A stretch of DNA of 64,000 nt from Alkalibacter saccharofermentans DSM 14828 (GTDB lineage Bacteria; Bacillota; Clostridia; Eubacteriales; Alkalibacteraceae), in NCBI RefSeq assembly GCF_900128885.1, contig NZ_FQTU01000003.1, forward strand, positions 62,001 to 126,000, given 5' to 3'. The translations under genes were made by a program, and so were the position numbers. How positions within the stretch are numbered: the stretch's first letter is position 1; each line of letters begins with the position of its first letter. This document shows, one piece after another, positions 7,580 to 15,546 of the stretch. The notes beneath the pieces were generated by a model. The model was not told the DNA's origin, did no database searches, and saw only the letters and a list, made by a program, of their open reading frames with translations.

Positions 7580-9022
7580 ATGAAACTGGAATTTGAATAT
7601 GGGCACGGAACTATGGAAGCAAACCTTCCGGACAACACTGATGTGTTTATACCTGGAGTAACTGTCAAAGATCCTGACTTTATTGAAGATATACACACAG
7701 CAACTAAAGAATCAATCCTTAATCCAATAGGGATGGATCCCATAAGCAAACTTGTAAAGAAAGGTTCAAAAGTTGTAATAGTTTTCCCGGACAGGGTAAA
7801 AGGTGGAACACAAGAGACTGCTCACAGGAAGGTTTCCATACCGATAATCCTAGATGAATGTTATAAAGCCGGAGTCGAAAAAAAGGATATCAAGCTTATA
7901 TGTTCAAATGGGCTTCACAGAAAAAATAAGAAGCATGAGATAAGAGAAATCTTAGGAGATGAAGTTTTCTTTGAATTTTGGCGTTCAGGCCAGATAGCTA
8001 ACCATGATAGCGAAGATTGGGATAATTTAGTAGACTTAGGGTATACAGAAGCGCACGATAGAGTAATAATGAATAAAGATGTCTATGAATCAGATTTAAC
8101 AGTACTGATAGGGCATACTCAAGGTAATCCATATGGAGGATACTCAGGAGGCTACAAGCACTGCTCTACAGGTCTTACGCATTGGAAGTCTATTGCGGGT
8201 CATCATGTTCCACATGTTATGCACAGAAATGACTTTGTACCTGTTAACGGGAAATCCTTGATGAGAAGAAAGTTTGATGAAATTGGACAACACATGGAAA
8301 AATGCATGAATAAGAAATTCTTCATATGCGATGCTGTGCTGGATACTAAATCCAGACAAATAGCTGTGTTTTCTGGATATGGCAAAGAGATGCAACCTGA
8401 GTCTTGGAAAGAGGCGGATAAGAGAACGTATGTGCCTTGGGCAGAGAAGAAATACGATGTGATGGTATTTGGAATGCCGCAGTTTTTCCATTACGGAAAT
8501 GGTATGGGAACAAACCCTATATTCATGCTTCAGGCTATCTCGGCTCAAATAATCAGACATAAGAGAGTGTTAAGTGACAATTGCGTTGTAATCTGTGCTT
8601 CTACATGCAACGGATACTTCCACGACGAGGAGTTTCCGGCGTACAGAGAAGTCTACAACATGTTCCAAAAGGATTTTAATAACCAGTTACCTGATTTGGA
8701 AAAGTATGGAGAATACTTAAGCCACAATGAAGAGTATATAAAGAAATATAGATTTGCATACGGATATCATCCGTACCATGCGTTCTCTATGATCAGCTGC
8801 GGACATATCGCAGAAAAAAATACTGCAGCTATATACATTGTAGGAGCACACGAGCCCGGTTATGCTAGAGGAATGGGCATGAAGACGAGGGCTAGCTTCG
8901 AAGAAGCACTTGAAGATGCGAAAAAATACGTTGGGGATAAACCAAATATACTTGCACTTCCAATGACATTTAAGCTGTCCAGCGCTCACCTTATGATGAA
9001 AGACGAAGTGTATACAGGATAA
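7580..9022 (+). CDS. LarA-family nickel-pincer racemase/epimerase (DUF2088)
   Basis: 480 residues. LarA enzymes racemise or epimerise 2-hydroxy acids with a lysine-tethered nickel-pincer nucleotide. The sequence shows FPD(71), NGLHR with His113 (first catalytic His), GYSGGYK with Lys193 (cofactor tether) and a nickel-ligand His at 208/209. By eye, the second catalytic His (His174 in Lactobacillus LarA, ten residues before the Lys) is Asn183, and the DxTR substrate motif is DRVK followed by an insertion. It is therefore probably not a plain lactate racemase; malate, gluconate-type or other hydroxy acids are options. larC and larB follow, supporting cofactor-dependent activity. Confidence 0.8.
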   Translation: MKLEFEYGHGTMEANLPDNTDVFIPGVTVKDPDFIEDIHTATKESILNPIGMDPISKLVKKGSKVVIVFPDRVKGGTQETAHRKVSIPIILDECYKAGVEKKDIKLICSNGLHRKNKKHEIREILGDEVFFEFWRSGQIANHDSEDWDNLVDLGYTEAHDRVIMNKDVYESDLTVLIGHTQGNPYGGYSGGYKHCSTGLTHWKSIAGHHVPHVMHRNDFVPVNGKSLMRRKFDEIGQHMEKCMNKKFFICDAVLDTKSRQIAVFSGYGKEMQPESWKEADKRTYVPWAEKKYDVMVFGMPQFFHYGNGMGTNPIFMLQAISAQIIRHKRVLSDNCVVICASTCNGYFHDEEFPAYREVYNMFQKDFNNQLPDLEKYGEYLSHNEEYIKKYRFAYGYHPYHAFSMISCGHIAEKNTAAIYIVGAHEPGYARGMGMKTRASFEEALEDAKKYVGDKPNILALPMTFKLSSAHLMMKDEVYTG

Positions 9023-9025
9023 GTG

Positions 9026-9058
9026 CTTTAAGGGAATAGCTTAGCTATTCCCTTAAAG
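9026..9058 (+). terminator. Perfect 15-bp hairpin between larA and larC
   Basis: CTTTAAGGGAATAGC (9026-9040) pairs perfectly with GCTATTCCCTTAAAG (9044-9058) around a three-base loop. There is no long T-run, so it could be a partial terminator or an mRNA stabiliser that lowers larCB expression relative to larA. Confidence 0.6.
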
Positions 9059-9084
9059 TTGAAATTTAAGAACGGAGCTTTATT

Positions 9085-9801
9085 ATGAAAATTTTATATT
9101 ATGATTGTTTTTGTGGTATCAGCGGAGATATGAACCTTGGAGCTATGGTTGATCTTGGGGTCGATGCTGAATATCTGAAAAGTGAGCTTAACAAGTTAAG
9201 TATAAAAGATGAGTTTGAGATTAAGTTCGATAAAGAAATAAAAAATGGAATCACCGGAACCAAAGCATATGTTATAATGAACAAACATGATCATGCGCAC
9301 AGGCATTTAAGACATATAGATGAAATAATCGATAATAGTCAATTGAGTGAGTTTGTCAAAGCAAAAAGCAAAGATATGTTTAGAGTCATTGCAAAAGCAG
9401 AAGGCAAAGTACACGGAAAATCAATGGAGGCAGTTCATTTCCATGAGGTAGGCGCAATAGACTCTATAGTGGATATAGTGGGAGCCGCTATTTGCTTTGA
9501 AGCACTAGATGTAGACAGGATTTACTCATCGCCTGTACAGCTTGGTGGAGGCTTTGTAAATTGTGCCCATGGAGTCATACCCGTTCCCGCTCCTGCAACT
9601 GTAGAGATACTTAAAGGAGTGCCTGTTAAAACAGGATTGGTCGATAGTGAAACGACTACTCCAACGGGAGCTGCTATTTTGGCATCAAATGCAGAGACAT
9701 TTGTGAACTTAGATATGAAGATATCTAAAACGGGTTATGGACTCGGGACAAAAGAATTTGAGATTCCTAATGTATTAAGAGTGTATTTAGCCGAGATGTA
9801 G
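9085..9801 (+). CDS. larC1: LarC N-terminal domain protein (LarC1-like), nickel insertion
   Basis: 238 residues beginning MKILYYDCFCGISGDM, with HAHRHL and VHFHEVGAIDSIVDI metal-handling motifs and a C-terminal NVLRVYL strand. LarC inserts nickel into the pincer cofactor of LarA. Full LarC is about 400 residues. Here the protein stops exactly where LarC1 ends, and only 39 bases separate it from larB, so the LarC2 domain (CTP-binding half) is not encoded next to it in any frame. In Lactobacillus the two halves are joined by a programmed frameshift, which is impossible here. LarC2 must be elsewhere in the genome or absent. Confidence 0.85.
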   Translation: MKILYYDCFCGISGDMNLGAMVDLGVDAEYLKSELNKLSIKDEFEIKFDKEIKNGITGTKAYVIMNKHDHAHRHLRHIDEIIDNSQLSEFVKAKSKDMFRVIAKAEGKVHGKSMEAVHFHEVGAIDSIVDIVGAAICFEALDVDRIYSSPVQLGGGFVNCAHGVIPVPAPATVEILKGVPVKTGLVDSETTTPTGAAILASNAETFVNLDMKISKTGYGLGTKEFEIPNVLRVYLAEM

Positions 9802-9840
9802 ACTTGGTCATGCAAAATCATATGCAAAGCAGGGATAAAA

Positions 9841-10587
9841 ATGAATAAAAAAGAATTAGAAAAATTATTAGTAGACGTTAAAAACGGAGAAACAGGCATA
9901 GATGAAGGTATAAAGATGCTCTCGGAACTGCCTTATAAGGACCTAGGCTATGCAACCATTGACAACCATAGAGAGATTAGAAACGGGTACCCAGAAGTGA
10001 TTTATTGTGCTGGTAAAACCGTTGACCAGGTAAGAGGAATCGCAGAATATATGATTACTCGTAACAACAATATACTCGCGACTCGCGCAACCAAAGAGAT
10101 GTACGAAGCGTTGCTTGAAGTTTGCCCTCAAGCAAAATACAACGAACTTGGAAGAGTGATAACCGTTCAGGTTAGACCGGTTGAAGAGACTGAGTCCTAT
10201 ATAGCAATAGTCGCTGCTGGCACAAGCGATCTTCCAGTTGTTGAAGAAGCTTACGAAACTGCTAGGATACTTGGAAATAAAGTCGAAAAGGTTACAGATG
10301 TGGGAGTCGCAGGTATACACAGGCTTATGGCAAGAATGGACTTCATTAGGAATGCCAAGGTTATCGTAGTAGTGGCGGGTATGGAAGGCGCCCTGGCAAG
10401 CGTAGTTGGAGGCTTGGTCGATAAGCCGGTAATAGCAGTGCCTACAAGCGTCGGCTACGGGGCAAGCTTTGGAGGTTTGTCTGCGCTTCTTACAATGCTA
10501 AACAGCTGCGCTAGCGGAATAAGCGTGGTGAACATAGACAATGGATTTGGTGCAGCTTATAATGCCAGTATAATAAATAAATTATAA
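9841..10587 (+). CDS. larB: LarB, pyridinium-3,5-biscarboxylate mononucleotide synthase
   Basis: 248 residues. LarB carboxylates and hydrolyses nicotinate adenine dinucleotide in the first step of nickel-pincer cofactor synthesis. It has an N-terminal helical region and a PurE-like C-terminal domain with GVAGIHRL, VVAGMEGALASVVGGL, VPTSVGYGASFGG and the NSCASG motif containing the expected active Cys. Length matches the family. The order larA-larC1-larB on one strand suggests one cofactor/enzyme unit. The sulfur-transfer protein LarE is not in the window. Confidence 0.9.
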   Translation: MNKKELEKLLVDVKNGETGIDEGIKMLSELPYKDLGYATIDNHREIRNGYPEVIYCAGKTVDQVRGIAEYMITRNNNILATRATKEMYEALLEVCPQAKYNELGRVITVQVRPVEETESYIAIVAAGTSDLPVVEEAYETARILGNKVEKVTDVGVAGIHRLMARMDFIRNAKVIVVVAGMEGALASVVGGLVDKPVIAVPTSVGYGASFGGLSALLTMLNSCASGISVVNIDNGFGAAYNASIINKL

Positions 10588-10600
10588 AATAATAATATTA

Positions 10601-10641
10601 AGCACACTTATCTTCTTTGATTAGAGGAAGTTAAGTGTGCT
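10601..10641 (+). terminator. Hairpin terminator after larB
   Basis: AGCACACTTA (10601-10610) pairs with TAAGTGTGCT (10632-10641); the loop contains a further CTTC/GAAG pairing. The tail is AT-rich rather than a clean T-run. It probably ends the sugar/larACB transcript. Confidence 0.65.
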
Positions 10642-10723
10642 ATTCTAATAACCAAAAGCAGTTTTAATCGTGAAACTCGGATCATTTTCATTATAGATTC
10701 AATAGGACGCAAGGAGATGAAAG

Positions 10724-12187
10724 ATGAAAAAAACAAAAGGTATTATAAAAAAATTACTAGGATCATTTTTAAAAGTAGGATTGATAGGTTTTGGTGGAGG
10801 GAGTGCGCTGATACCGATAATTGAAAAAGAGATGGTAGAAGAGAAGAAGCTTTTAGATAAGGAAACCTACCTTCAGCATACTATAACGGCTAATATTACT
10901 CCCGGAGCGCTGCCAGTTAAGCTAGGCGGGGCGGCAGGAGAGCATTTGGCTGGAAACTTGGGAATGGTGCTCGGTTCTTATGCAGTGACATTCCCCGGGG
11001 TGGCTATAACTGTAATATTACTTTCCATGATATCTATCTTAAGCTCAGAGTTTCTTCACTACGTTGAATACGTATCAATTGGGGTAACTGCATTTATATT
11101 ATTTTTATTGACACATTACATATCAAAAGTCTTGAAGACTGCAAAGAAGCAGAAATTTTCAAAACAGGCAATATTCATAATAGCTTTGACGACAATCGTG
11201 ACCTTCGGCAAAGAAATAAGGGGAGTGTTCACACAAGTCATAGGAGATCTTCCTCCATCACTGGCAACACCGATCCTAGATATTTCTACCATTGATCTTC
11301 TTCTTATAACATTTTTTTTGATAGCAGGGCTTGGATCCACTTTAAAAAGCGCTAGAAGCATAGCAGTGATGGTTTTTTCTGCAATGTTCGTACTTTTCGC
11401 CGGAAAGACATTCAGCCTTCCCGGACCTGTATTTACAGCAATCAAGATTCTGATATTTCTGATGATTTGTCTGTTCATATATGCCGAGTCAAGGAAGATT
11501 AAAACCACAGGGGATAAGGTGAATTTATTAAAGCCTCTTAAGCAGTCTAGTTATTTTTTGGGGCTGATAATTATCTTATACATAATAACCAGAATACTAT
11601 CTGTTGATACGACAGCATTTATGTTAAATGGAATAATCTCAACGGTAACTTCTTTTGGCGGTGGCGAAGCATATCTAACTGTCGCCGACGGAATATTTGT
11701 AGGTGGAGGCTACGTAACCCCCGGAGAATTTTATGGCCAGATAGTCCCAATAGCAAACGCTCTTCCGGGGCCGATACTGGTAAAGATGCTATCCGGAGTT
11801 GGCTATATAGTAGGTCTTCAGGAAAGCGGTCAGTTTGCAGGCTATATGACTGCCACGTTAGGCTTTGCGATAGGAATCGGAGCTACAATGTCTGTATTTA
11901 GCTTTTTGCACGAAATATATGCAAAGTTTGCCCATATGAAGTTTTTCAGGAGGCTTTCACAAGGGATACTTCCTGTAGTGTGCGGGCTGTTGGTATCTAC
12001 CATGCTTGCAATGATAAATGAATCTTTGCATATAATCCACGGGTCTGGATTAGGCAACATATTTTCACTTACAATATTTCTAGGATGTTTTTTGCTTATC
12101 TACATAATGCAAAAGCTAAAGATACACGATGTGATTAATATAATAGTGCTAGGAGCTTTTTCTTTAGTAATTATGATTTTATTTTAG
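10724..12187 (+). CDS. chrA: Chromate transporter (CHR/ChrA family), long two-domain form
   Basis: 487 residues of mostly hydrophobic sequence in two homologous halves. The first carries FGGGSALIPIIEKEMV and ANITPGALPVKLGG; the second carries SFGGGEAYLTVADG and GQIVPIANALPGPILVK. ChrA proteins are proton-linked oxyanion exporters, best known for chromate, which mimics sulfate. It starts 136 bases after larB behind AAGGAG. Placed between larB and the sulfatase maturase, it may handle sulfate or another oxyanion released by the cluster; that is inference. Confidence 0.85.
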   Translation: MKKTKGIIKKLLGSFLKVGLIGFGGGSALIPIIEKEMVEEKKLLDKETYLQHTITANITPGALPVKLGGAAGEHLAGNLGMVLGSYAVTFPGVAITVILLSMISILSSEFLHYVEYVSIGVTAFILFLLTHYISKVLKTAKKQKFSKQAIFIIALTTIVTFGKEIRGVFTQVIGDLPPSLATPILDISTIDLLLITFFLIAGLGSTLKSARSIAVMVFSAMFVLFAGKTFSLPGPVFTAIKILIFLMICLFIYAESRKIKTTGDKVNLLKPLKQSSYFLGLIIILYIITRILSVDTTAFMLNGIISTVTSFGGGEAYLTVADGIFVGGGYVTPGEFYGQIVPIANALPGPILVKMLSGVGYIVGLQESGQFAGYMTATLGFAIGIGATMSVFSFLHEIYAKFAHMKFFRRLSQGILPVVCGLLVSTMLAMINESLHIIHGSGLGNIFSLTIFLGCFLLIYIMQKLKIHDVINIIVLGAFSLVIMILF

Positions 12188-12247
12188 TAGTTTAACATGT
12201 AGAAAAAATGAACGCGGCTAATAAATAAAAAATAGGATGTGAGATAA

Positions 12248-13372
12248 ATGCCGGCAATAACAATGCTTATAAAACCTGCGTCAAGCAGCTGCAATCTAAG
12301 GTGTAAATACTGCTTCTATTACGATACAGCTGAAAATAGAGATATAGCAAATTATGGCATAATGAAAGAGGACACCCTTGAGGCAATAGTTAAAAAAGCC
12401 TTTGAATACGGCGAGTACCACGTTGGTTTTGCCTTTCAGGGAGGTGAGCCTACTCTTGCAGGCCTTGATTTTTTCAAGACCTTTATAAAACTTCAAAATC
12501 AATATAACACCAATGGGATAAAGGTGCAAAACTCTTTACAGACAAATGGAGTAGCTATAGATGAAAACTGGGCAAAATTCTTGTCGGAAAATAGATTTCT
12601 TGTTGGACTATCCTTGGATGGTCCTAAAGACATACACGATTTAAACAGGATTGACGTAAAAGGCACTGGAAGCTTTCGAGATGTAATGAGAGCGGCAAGA
12701 ATAATGGACAAGTACAAAGTAGAATACAACATACTCACTGTGGTAACAAAGCCTGTTGCAAGGCACGTTCAAAAGGTATACGGTTTTTTTGCAAAGGAAG
12801 GATTTCATTATATGCAATTCATACCCTGTCTTGACCACATGTTCGGAGAACATGGAACGAACCCTTATTCTTTAACTCCAAAAATGTACGGAGAATTTCT
12901 GATAAAGCTGTTTGATCTTTGGTATAAGGATTTTAAAAACGGGAGAATGGTAAGCATCAGGATGTTCGATAATATACTTCAGATTTTATCAGGTCATAGA
13001 GCCGAATCCTGTGATATGAATGGGATTTGTTCAGTGAATACAGTGATAGAAGCAGATGGCAGCATATATCCATGTGATTTTTACGTTCTTGACGATTACA
13101 GAATGGGAAATATAAAGGAAGACACTTTAGATTCGGTACTGTCTAGTGAAATAGGCAAAAACTTTGTGGAAAAGTCAATTTCTATACGCAAGGAATGTGA
13201 TGGCTGTGAGTTTTTCAGCATATGCAGAGGCGGCTGCCAGAGGCACTACGACACTACAAAAGAAATTCGAACAAACTATTTCTGTGCATCTTATAAAATG
13301 TTTTATGGATATTCACTGCCTAAGTTTCAAGAAGTTTTAAGAATTTTGGCGGGAGGAAGATCAAGAGTTTAA
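12248..13372 (+). CDS. Anaerobic sulfatase-maturating radical SAM enzyme (anSME)
   Basis: 374 residues. The radical SAM cluster motif CNLRCKYC (Cys15, Cys19, Cys22) is followed by FQGGEPTL, QTNG and LDGP blocks. A C-terminal SPASM domain has IYPCDFYVL, CDGCEFFSICRGGC and a final FCASYK. anSMEs oxidise a Cys or Ser in sulfatases to formylglycine without oxygen. Its client is most simply the sulfatase at 1-835, about 11 kb upstream on the same strand. A related SPASM peptide-modifying enzyme is the alternative, but no small precursor peptide gene is seen nearby. Confidence 0.85.
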   Translation: MPAITMLIKPASSSCNLRCKYCFYYDTAENRDIANYGIMKEDTLEAIVKKAFEYGEYHVGFAFQGGEPTLAGLDFFKTFIKLQNQYNTNGIKVQNSLQTNGVAIDENWAKFLSENRFLVGLSLDGPKDIHDLNRIDVKGTGSFRDVMRAARIMDKYKVEYNILTVVTKPVARHVQKVYGFFAKEGFHYMQFIPCLDHMFGEHGTNPYSLTPKMYGEFLIKLFDLWYKDFKNGRMVSIRMFDNILQILSGHRAESCDMNGICSVNTVIEADGSIYPCDFYVLDDYRMGNIKEDTLDSVLSSEIGKNFVEKSISIRKECDGCEFFSICRGGCQRHYDTTKEIRTNYFCASYKMFYGYSLPKFQEVLRILAGGRSRV

Positions 13373-13425
13373 AACTAACTTGATAGTATTCCATTGGTAT
13401 TTGAGGATAACCTGTAGGATTAAAA

Positions 13426-13866
13426 TCATAAAGATAGTTTGTCAATCAATCCTTTCAACCTGTCCTCAAAAACCTTATTTTGTTCCTTGGTTCTTTTCTT
13501 AGGCCCTTTAAGCCGTTTCCCTGAGCTTCTGATTTTTTTTGCCGTATGCCTTGCAAGCAGGAGCGAATCGATGTTATCAGATGTATACTCCATTCCGTCT
13601 TGGTTTATGGGAAGAGCATTTCTCGCTAGGCACATCGCAGCAAGACCATAATCTTGGGTCACGACTATATCATTTTTTTCCAACAGGTTTACAAGAGCAA
13701 AATCCACGCTGTCTGCTCCTTTTGAAAATGTGAGGGTCTTGGCTCCAGCCCGTTCAAAAACATGGGAGGTGTCGCACAAGATCAGGCACTCAAAGTTATA
13801 TGAACTAGATATTTTAATTGTTTCGTCAATTACGGGACATCCGTCCCCGTCTATTAAAATTCGCAT
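13426..13866 (-). CDS. DUF188 family protein (YaiI/YqxD)
   Basis: 146 residues. It begins MRILIDGDGCPVI and carries VTQDYGLA and RLKGPKKRT, the conserved core of the YaiI/YqxD family. The fold resembles PIN-type nucleases, but the function is not established. It starts 13 bases after the upstream toxin gene on the same strand with GAGGTAA as ribosome site, so it is probably co-transcribed with the toxin-antitoxin pair. It converges on the anSME gene. Confidence 0.85.
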   Translation of the reverse strand: MRILIDGDGCPVIDETIKISSSYNFECLILCDTSHVFERAGAKTLTFSKGADSVDFALVNLLEKNDIVVTQDYGLAAMCLARNALPINQDGMEYTSDNIDSLLLARHTAKKIRSSGKRLKGPKKRTKEQNKVFEDRLKGLIDKLSL

Positions 13867-13879
13867 TGGTTACCTCAAA

Positions 13880-14158
13880 TCAAAACTTATTTATGGTATA
13901 AATATTTTTTCTATGTCCTATATCTACAAATACGATAATCAACTTTTCATCTTCGATTTTAGCTAACAATCTATAATCTCCGACTCTATAGCGCCAAATG
14001 CCTTTGAGATTTCCTTTTAAACCCTTTCCCAACAATCTAGGATCTATAGATCCTTCTAAATTTTTTTCTATGAAATTAATTATCAAGCGCTGTACGGCAG
14101 AATCAAGTTTTTTTAATTGTTTTAAGGATTTGTCTGAAATCACGACCTTATAATGCAT
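13880..14158 (-). CDS. RelE/ParE-type toxin (mRNA interferase-like)
   Basis: 92 residues from the ATG at 14158, chosen because it follows the antitoxin stop by two bases and begins the conserved MHYKVVISDKSLKQLKKLD helix; a longer frame exists upstream but would overlap the antitoxin. The IWRYRVGDYRLLAKIEDEKL core is typical of RelE toxins, which cut mRNA at the ribosome or, in ParE, poison gyrase. The basic Lys/Arg-rich surface is present. Confidence 0.85.
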   Translation of the reverse strand: MHYKVVISDKSLKQLKKLDSAVQRLIINFIEKNLEGSIDPRLLGKGLKGNLKGIWRYRVGDYRLLAKIEDEKLIIVFVDIGHRKNIYTINKF

Positions 14159-14160
14159 TT

Positions 14161-14367
14161 TTATAAGCCTAACTCTTTCTTTGTTTCCTCTAGGGTATAA
14201 GTACACTCCATTTCATTCCAAGCTTTTTCAAAAATTTCTAAATCATACTGATCTTCAATGGAATCTAACAATGTAGATCTAACAAATTCTGATAAGGACA
14301 TGTTGTTGAATTTAGCGAATTTTTTTATGAGATTTTCTTCATCTTTGCTTAATCGAACACTTAACAT
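14161..14367 (-). CDS. RelB-like ribbon-helix-helix antitoxin
   Basis: 68 residues from ATG 14367, preceded by AGAGGGAGAG. The N-terminus MLSVRLSKDEENLIKKFA and the SLSEFVR helix match ribbon-helix-helix DNA-binding antitoxins; the acidic C-terminus would wrap the toxin. A longer frame upstream to 14421 lacks a ribosome site. A well-placed promoter with a palindrome over its -10 lies 30-58 bases upstream, consistent with autoregulation. Confidence 0.85.
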   Translation of the reverse strand: MLSVRLSKDEENLIKKFAKFNNMSLSEFVRSTLLDSIEDQYDLEIFEKAWNEMECTYTLEETKKELGL

Positions 14368-14392
14368 AAATATCTCTCCCTCTTTATTGTAA

Positions 14393-14425
14393 TACAATTG
14401 TAACACATTTTTATGTTGCAATCAA
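14393..14425 (-). promoter_or_regulatory. Promoter/operator of the toxin-antitoxin operon
   Basis: On the minus strand TTGATT (14425-14420), a 17-bp spacer and TACAAT (14402-14397) form a promoter. The -10 lies inside the 10-bp palindrome TACAATTGTA (14393-14402), a natural site for the ribbon-helix-helix antitoxin. Confidence 0.6.
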
Positions 14426-14453
14426 GATGGATATTTCTGACATGTATAGCAAA

Positions 14454-15407
14454 TCAGTTTCTCAAAACGATATAAACGGTATATCCAATATATACTAAAA
14501 GAAGAAAGGCTCCTTCTTTCTTTGAGATTTTCTTATGGCTTGATGAAAAAATCAATAATACAAAAGTTATTAAAATAGCTGCAAAAGCATCCAAAAAGAT
14601 TTTAGGATCAACATCTAATGGAGAAATAACCGAAGATGCGCCAAGTATAAAAAGTATATTGAATATGTTGCTGCCGACAATATTTCCAAGAGCAATTTCG
14701 CTTTCTTTTTTTCTGGCTGCCGTAATAGAAGTTATAAGTTCTGGAAGAGATGTTCCTATAGCCACTATCGTTAAACCTACCAAAGTTTGGCTCATTCCGA
14801 GATTGAGAGCGATGGTGATGCTGCTGTTTACTACAAGGTTTCCTCCAAAGATAATAGCGGTCAATCCCCCAATAGTATATGTTGCGATTTTTACTGTGCT
14901 TGAGCGATGAGTTACACTATTTTCGGCGGTCATTTCACTGTTGTGGGTTGCTAATTCATAAACGTAATACAAAAATATAGAAAAGAACCCGAGAAGCATC
15001 AGTCCGTCGGATCTAGTTATGATGTTTTCTCCAAAGCCCTGCAGAAAAACATCTGAAATAGTAACAATAAGCATTATGCTAGCAAGGAGAGCCAATGGTA
15101 TCTCTTTTTTTATTGTCTGTCTTTGTACTTTGAGAGGATAAATAAAAGCAGTTACACCCACCACCAGCGAAGCGTTGAATATATTGCTCCCAATTATATT
15201 GCCAAGAGCTATGCTTCCAGTACCTTTTACAGCAGCAGATATACTCACTGCAGCTTCAGGAGAGCTGGTTCCAAATGCAACAATGGTGAGTCCTATCAAT
15301 ATGGGAGGGATATTTAAAAGCTTTGCGATACTGGAAGAACCTTCCACAAAGAAATCGGCACCTTTAACAAGCATCATCAACCCCAATGCCAAAAACAAAT
15401 AATCCAT
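14454..15407 (-). CDS. Calcium/sodium:proton antiporter, CaCA family (YrbG-like)
   Basis: 317 residues from ATG 15407, six bases after AGAAGG; an ATG six bases upstream overlaps the ribosome site. About ten membrane spans in two inverted repeats, each with an alpha motif: GTSSPEAAVSISAA followed by GNIIGSNIFN, and GTSLPELITSITAA followed by GNIVGSNIFN. The acidic residues of these motifs bind cation in the family. It is divergent from the merR gene, and TAATAC/GTATTA inverted arms lie in the shared upstream region. Confidence 0.9.
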   Translation of the reverse strand: MDYLFLALGLMMLVKGADFFVEGSSSIAKLLNIPPILIGLTIVAFGTSSPEAAVSISAAVKGTGSIALGNIIGSNIFNASLVVGVTAFIYPLKVQRQTIKKEIPLALLASIMLIVTISDVFLQGFGENIITRSDGLMLLGFFSIFLYYVYELATHNSEMTAENSVTHRSSTVKIATYTIGGLTAIIFGGNLVVNSSITIALNLGMSQTLVGLTIVAIGTSLPELITSITAARKKESEIALGNIVGSNIFNILFILGASSVISPLDVDPKIFLDAFAAILITFVLLIFSSSHKKISKKEGAFLLLVYIGYTVYIVLRN

Positions 15408-15497
15408 TTTCATCCTTCTTTCCGATGGTTTTAATACTACGCATACTGTATTATATTAACTATTTATAGAATTGTATATGTTTTTTTAAAAAAACAC

Positions 15498-15528
15498 TTG
15501 CTTATGACGTTGCGTAACGTAGTATTAT
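15498..15528 (+). promoter_or_regulatory. MerR-type promoter with 19-bp spacer and dyad
   Basis: TTGCTT (15498-15503) and TATTAT (15523-15528) are separated by 19 bp, the over-long spacing typical of MerR-activated promoters. Within the spacer lies the inverted repeat ACGTT (15507-15511) and AACGT (15516-15520). The downstream gene is itself a MerR regulator, so autoregulation of the merR-ABC operon is strongly suggested. Confidence 0.8.
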
Positions 15529-15546
15529 GTAGGTGAGGTGAAGTAT

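Noticed and set aside
10584..10723. Possible riboswitch in the larB-chrA gap
   Set aside because: The only clear structure is the terminator-like hairpin 10601-10641; no conserved riboswitch core was seen.
1..13372. Genomic island or mobile origin of the sugar cluster
   Set aside because: No integrase, transposase, direct repeats or tRNA boundary was seen, and base use looks like the flanks.
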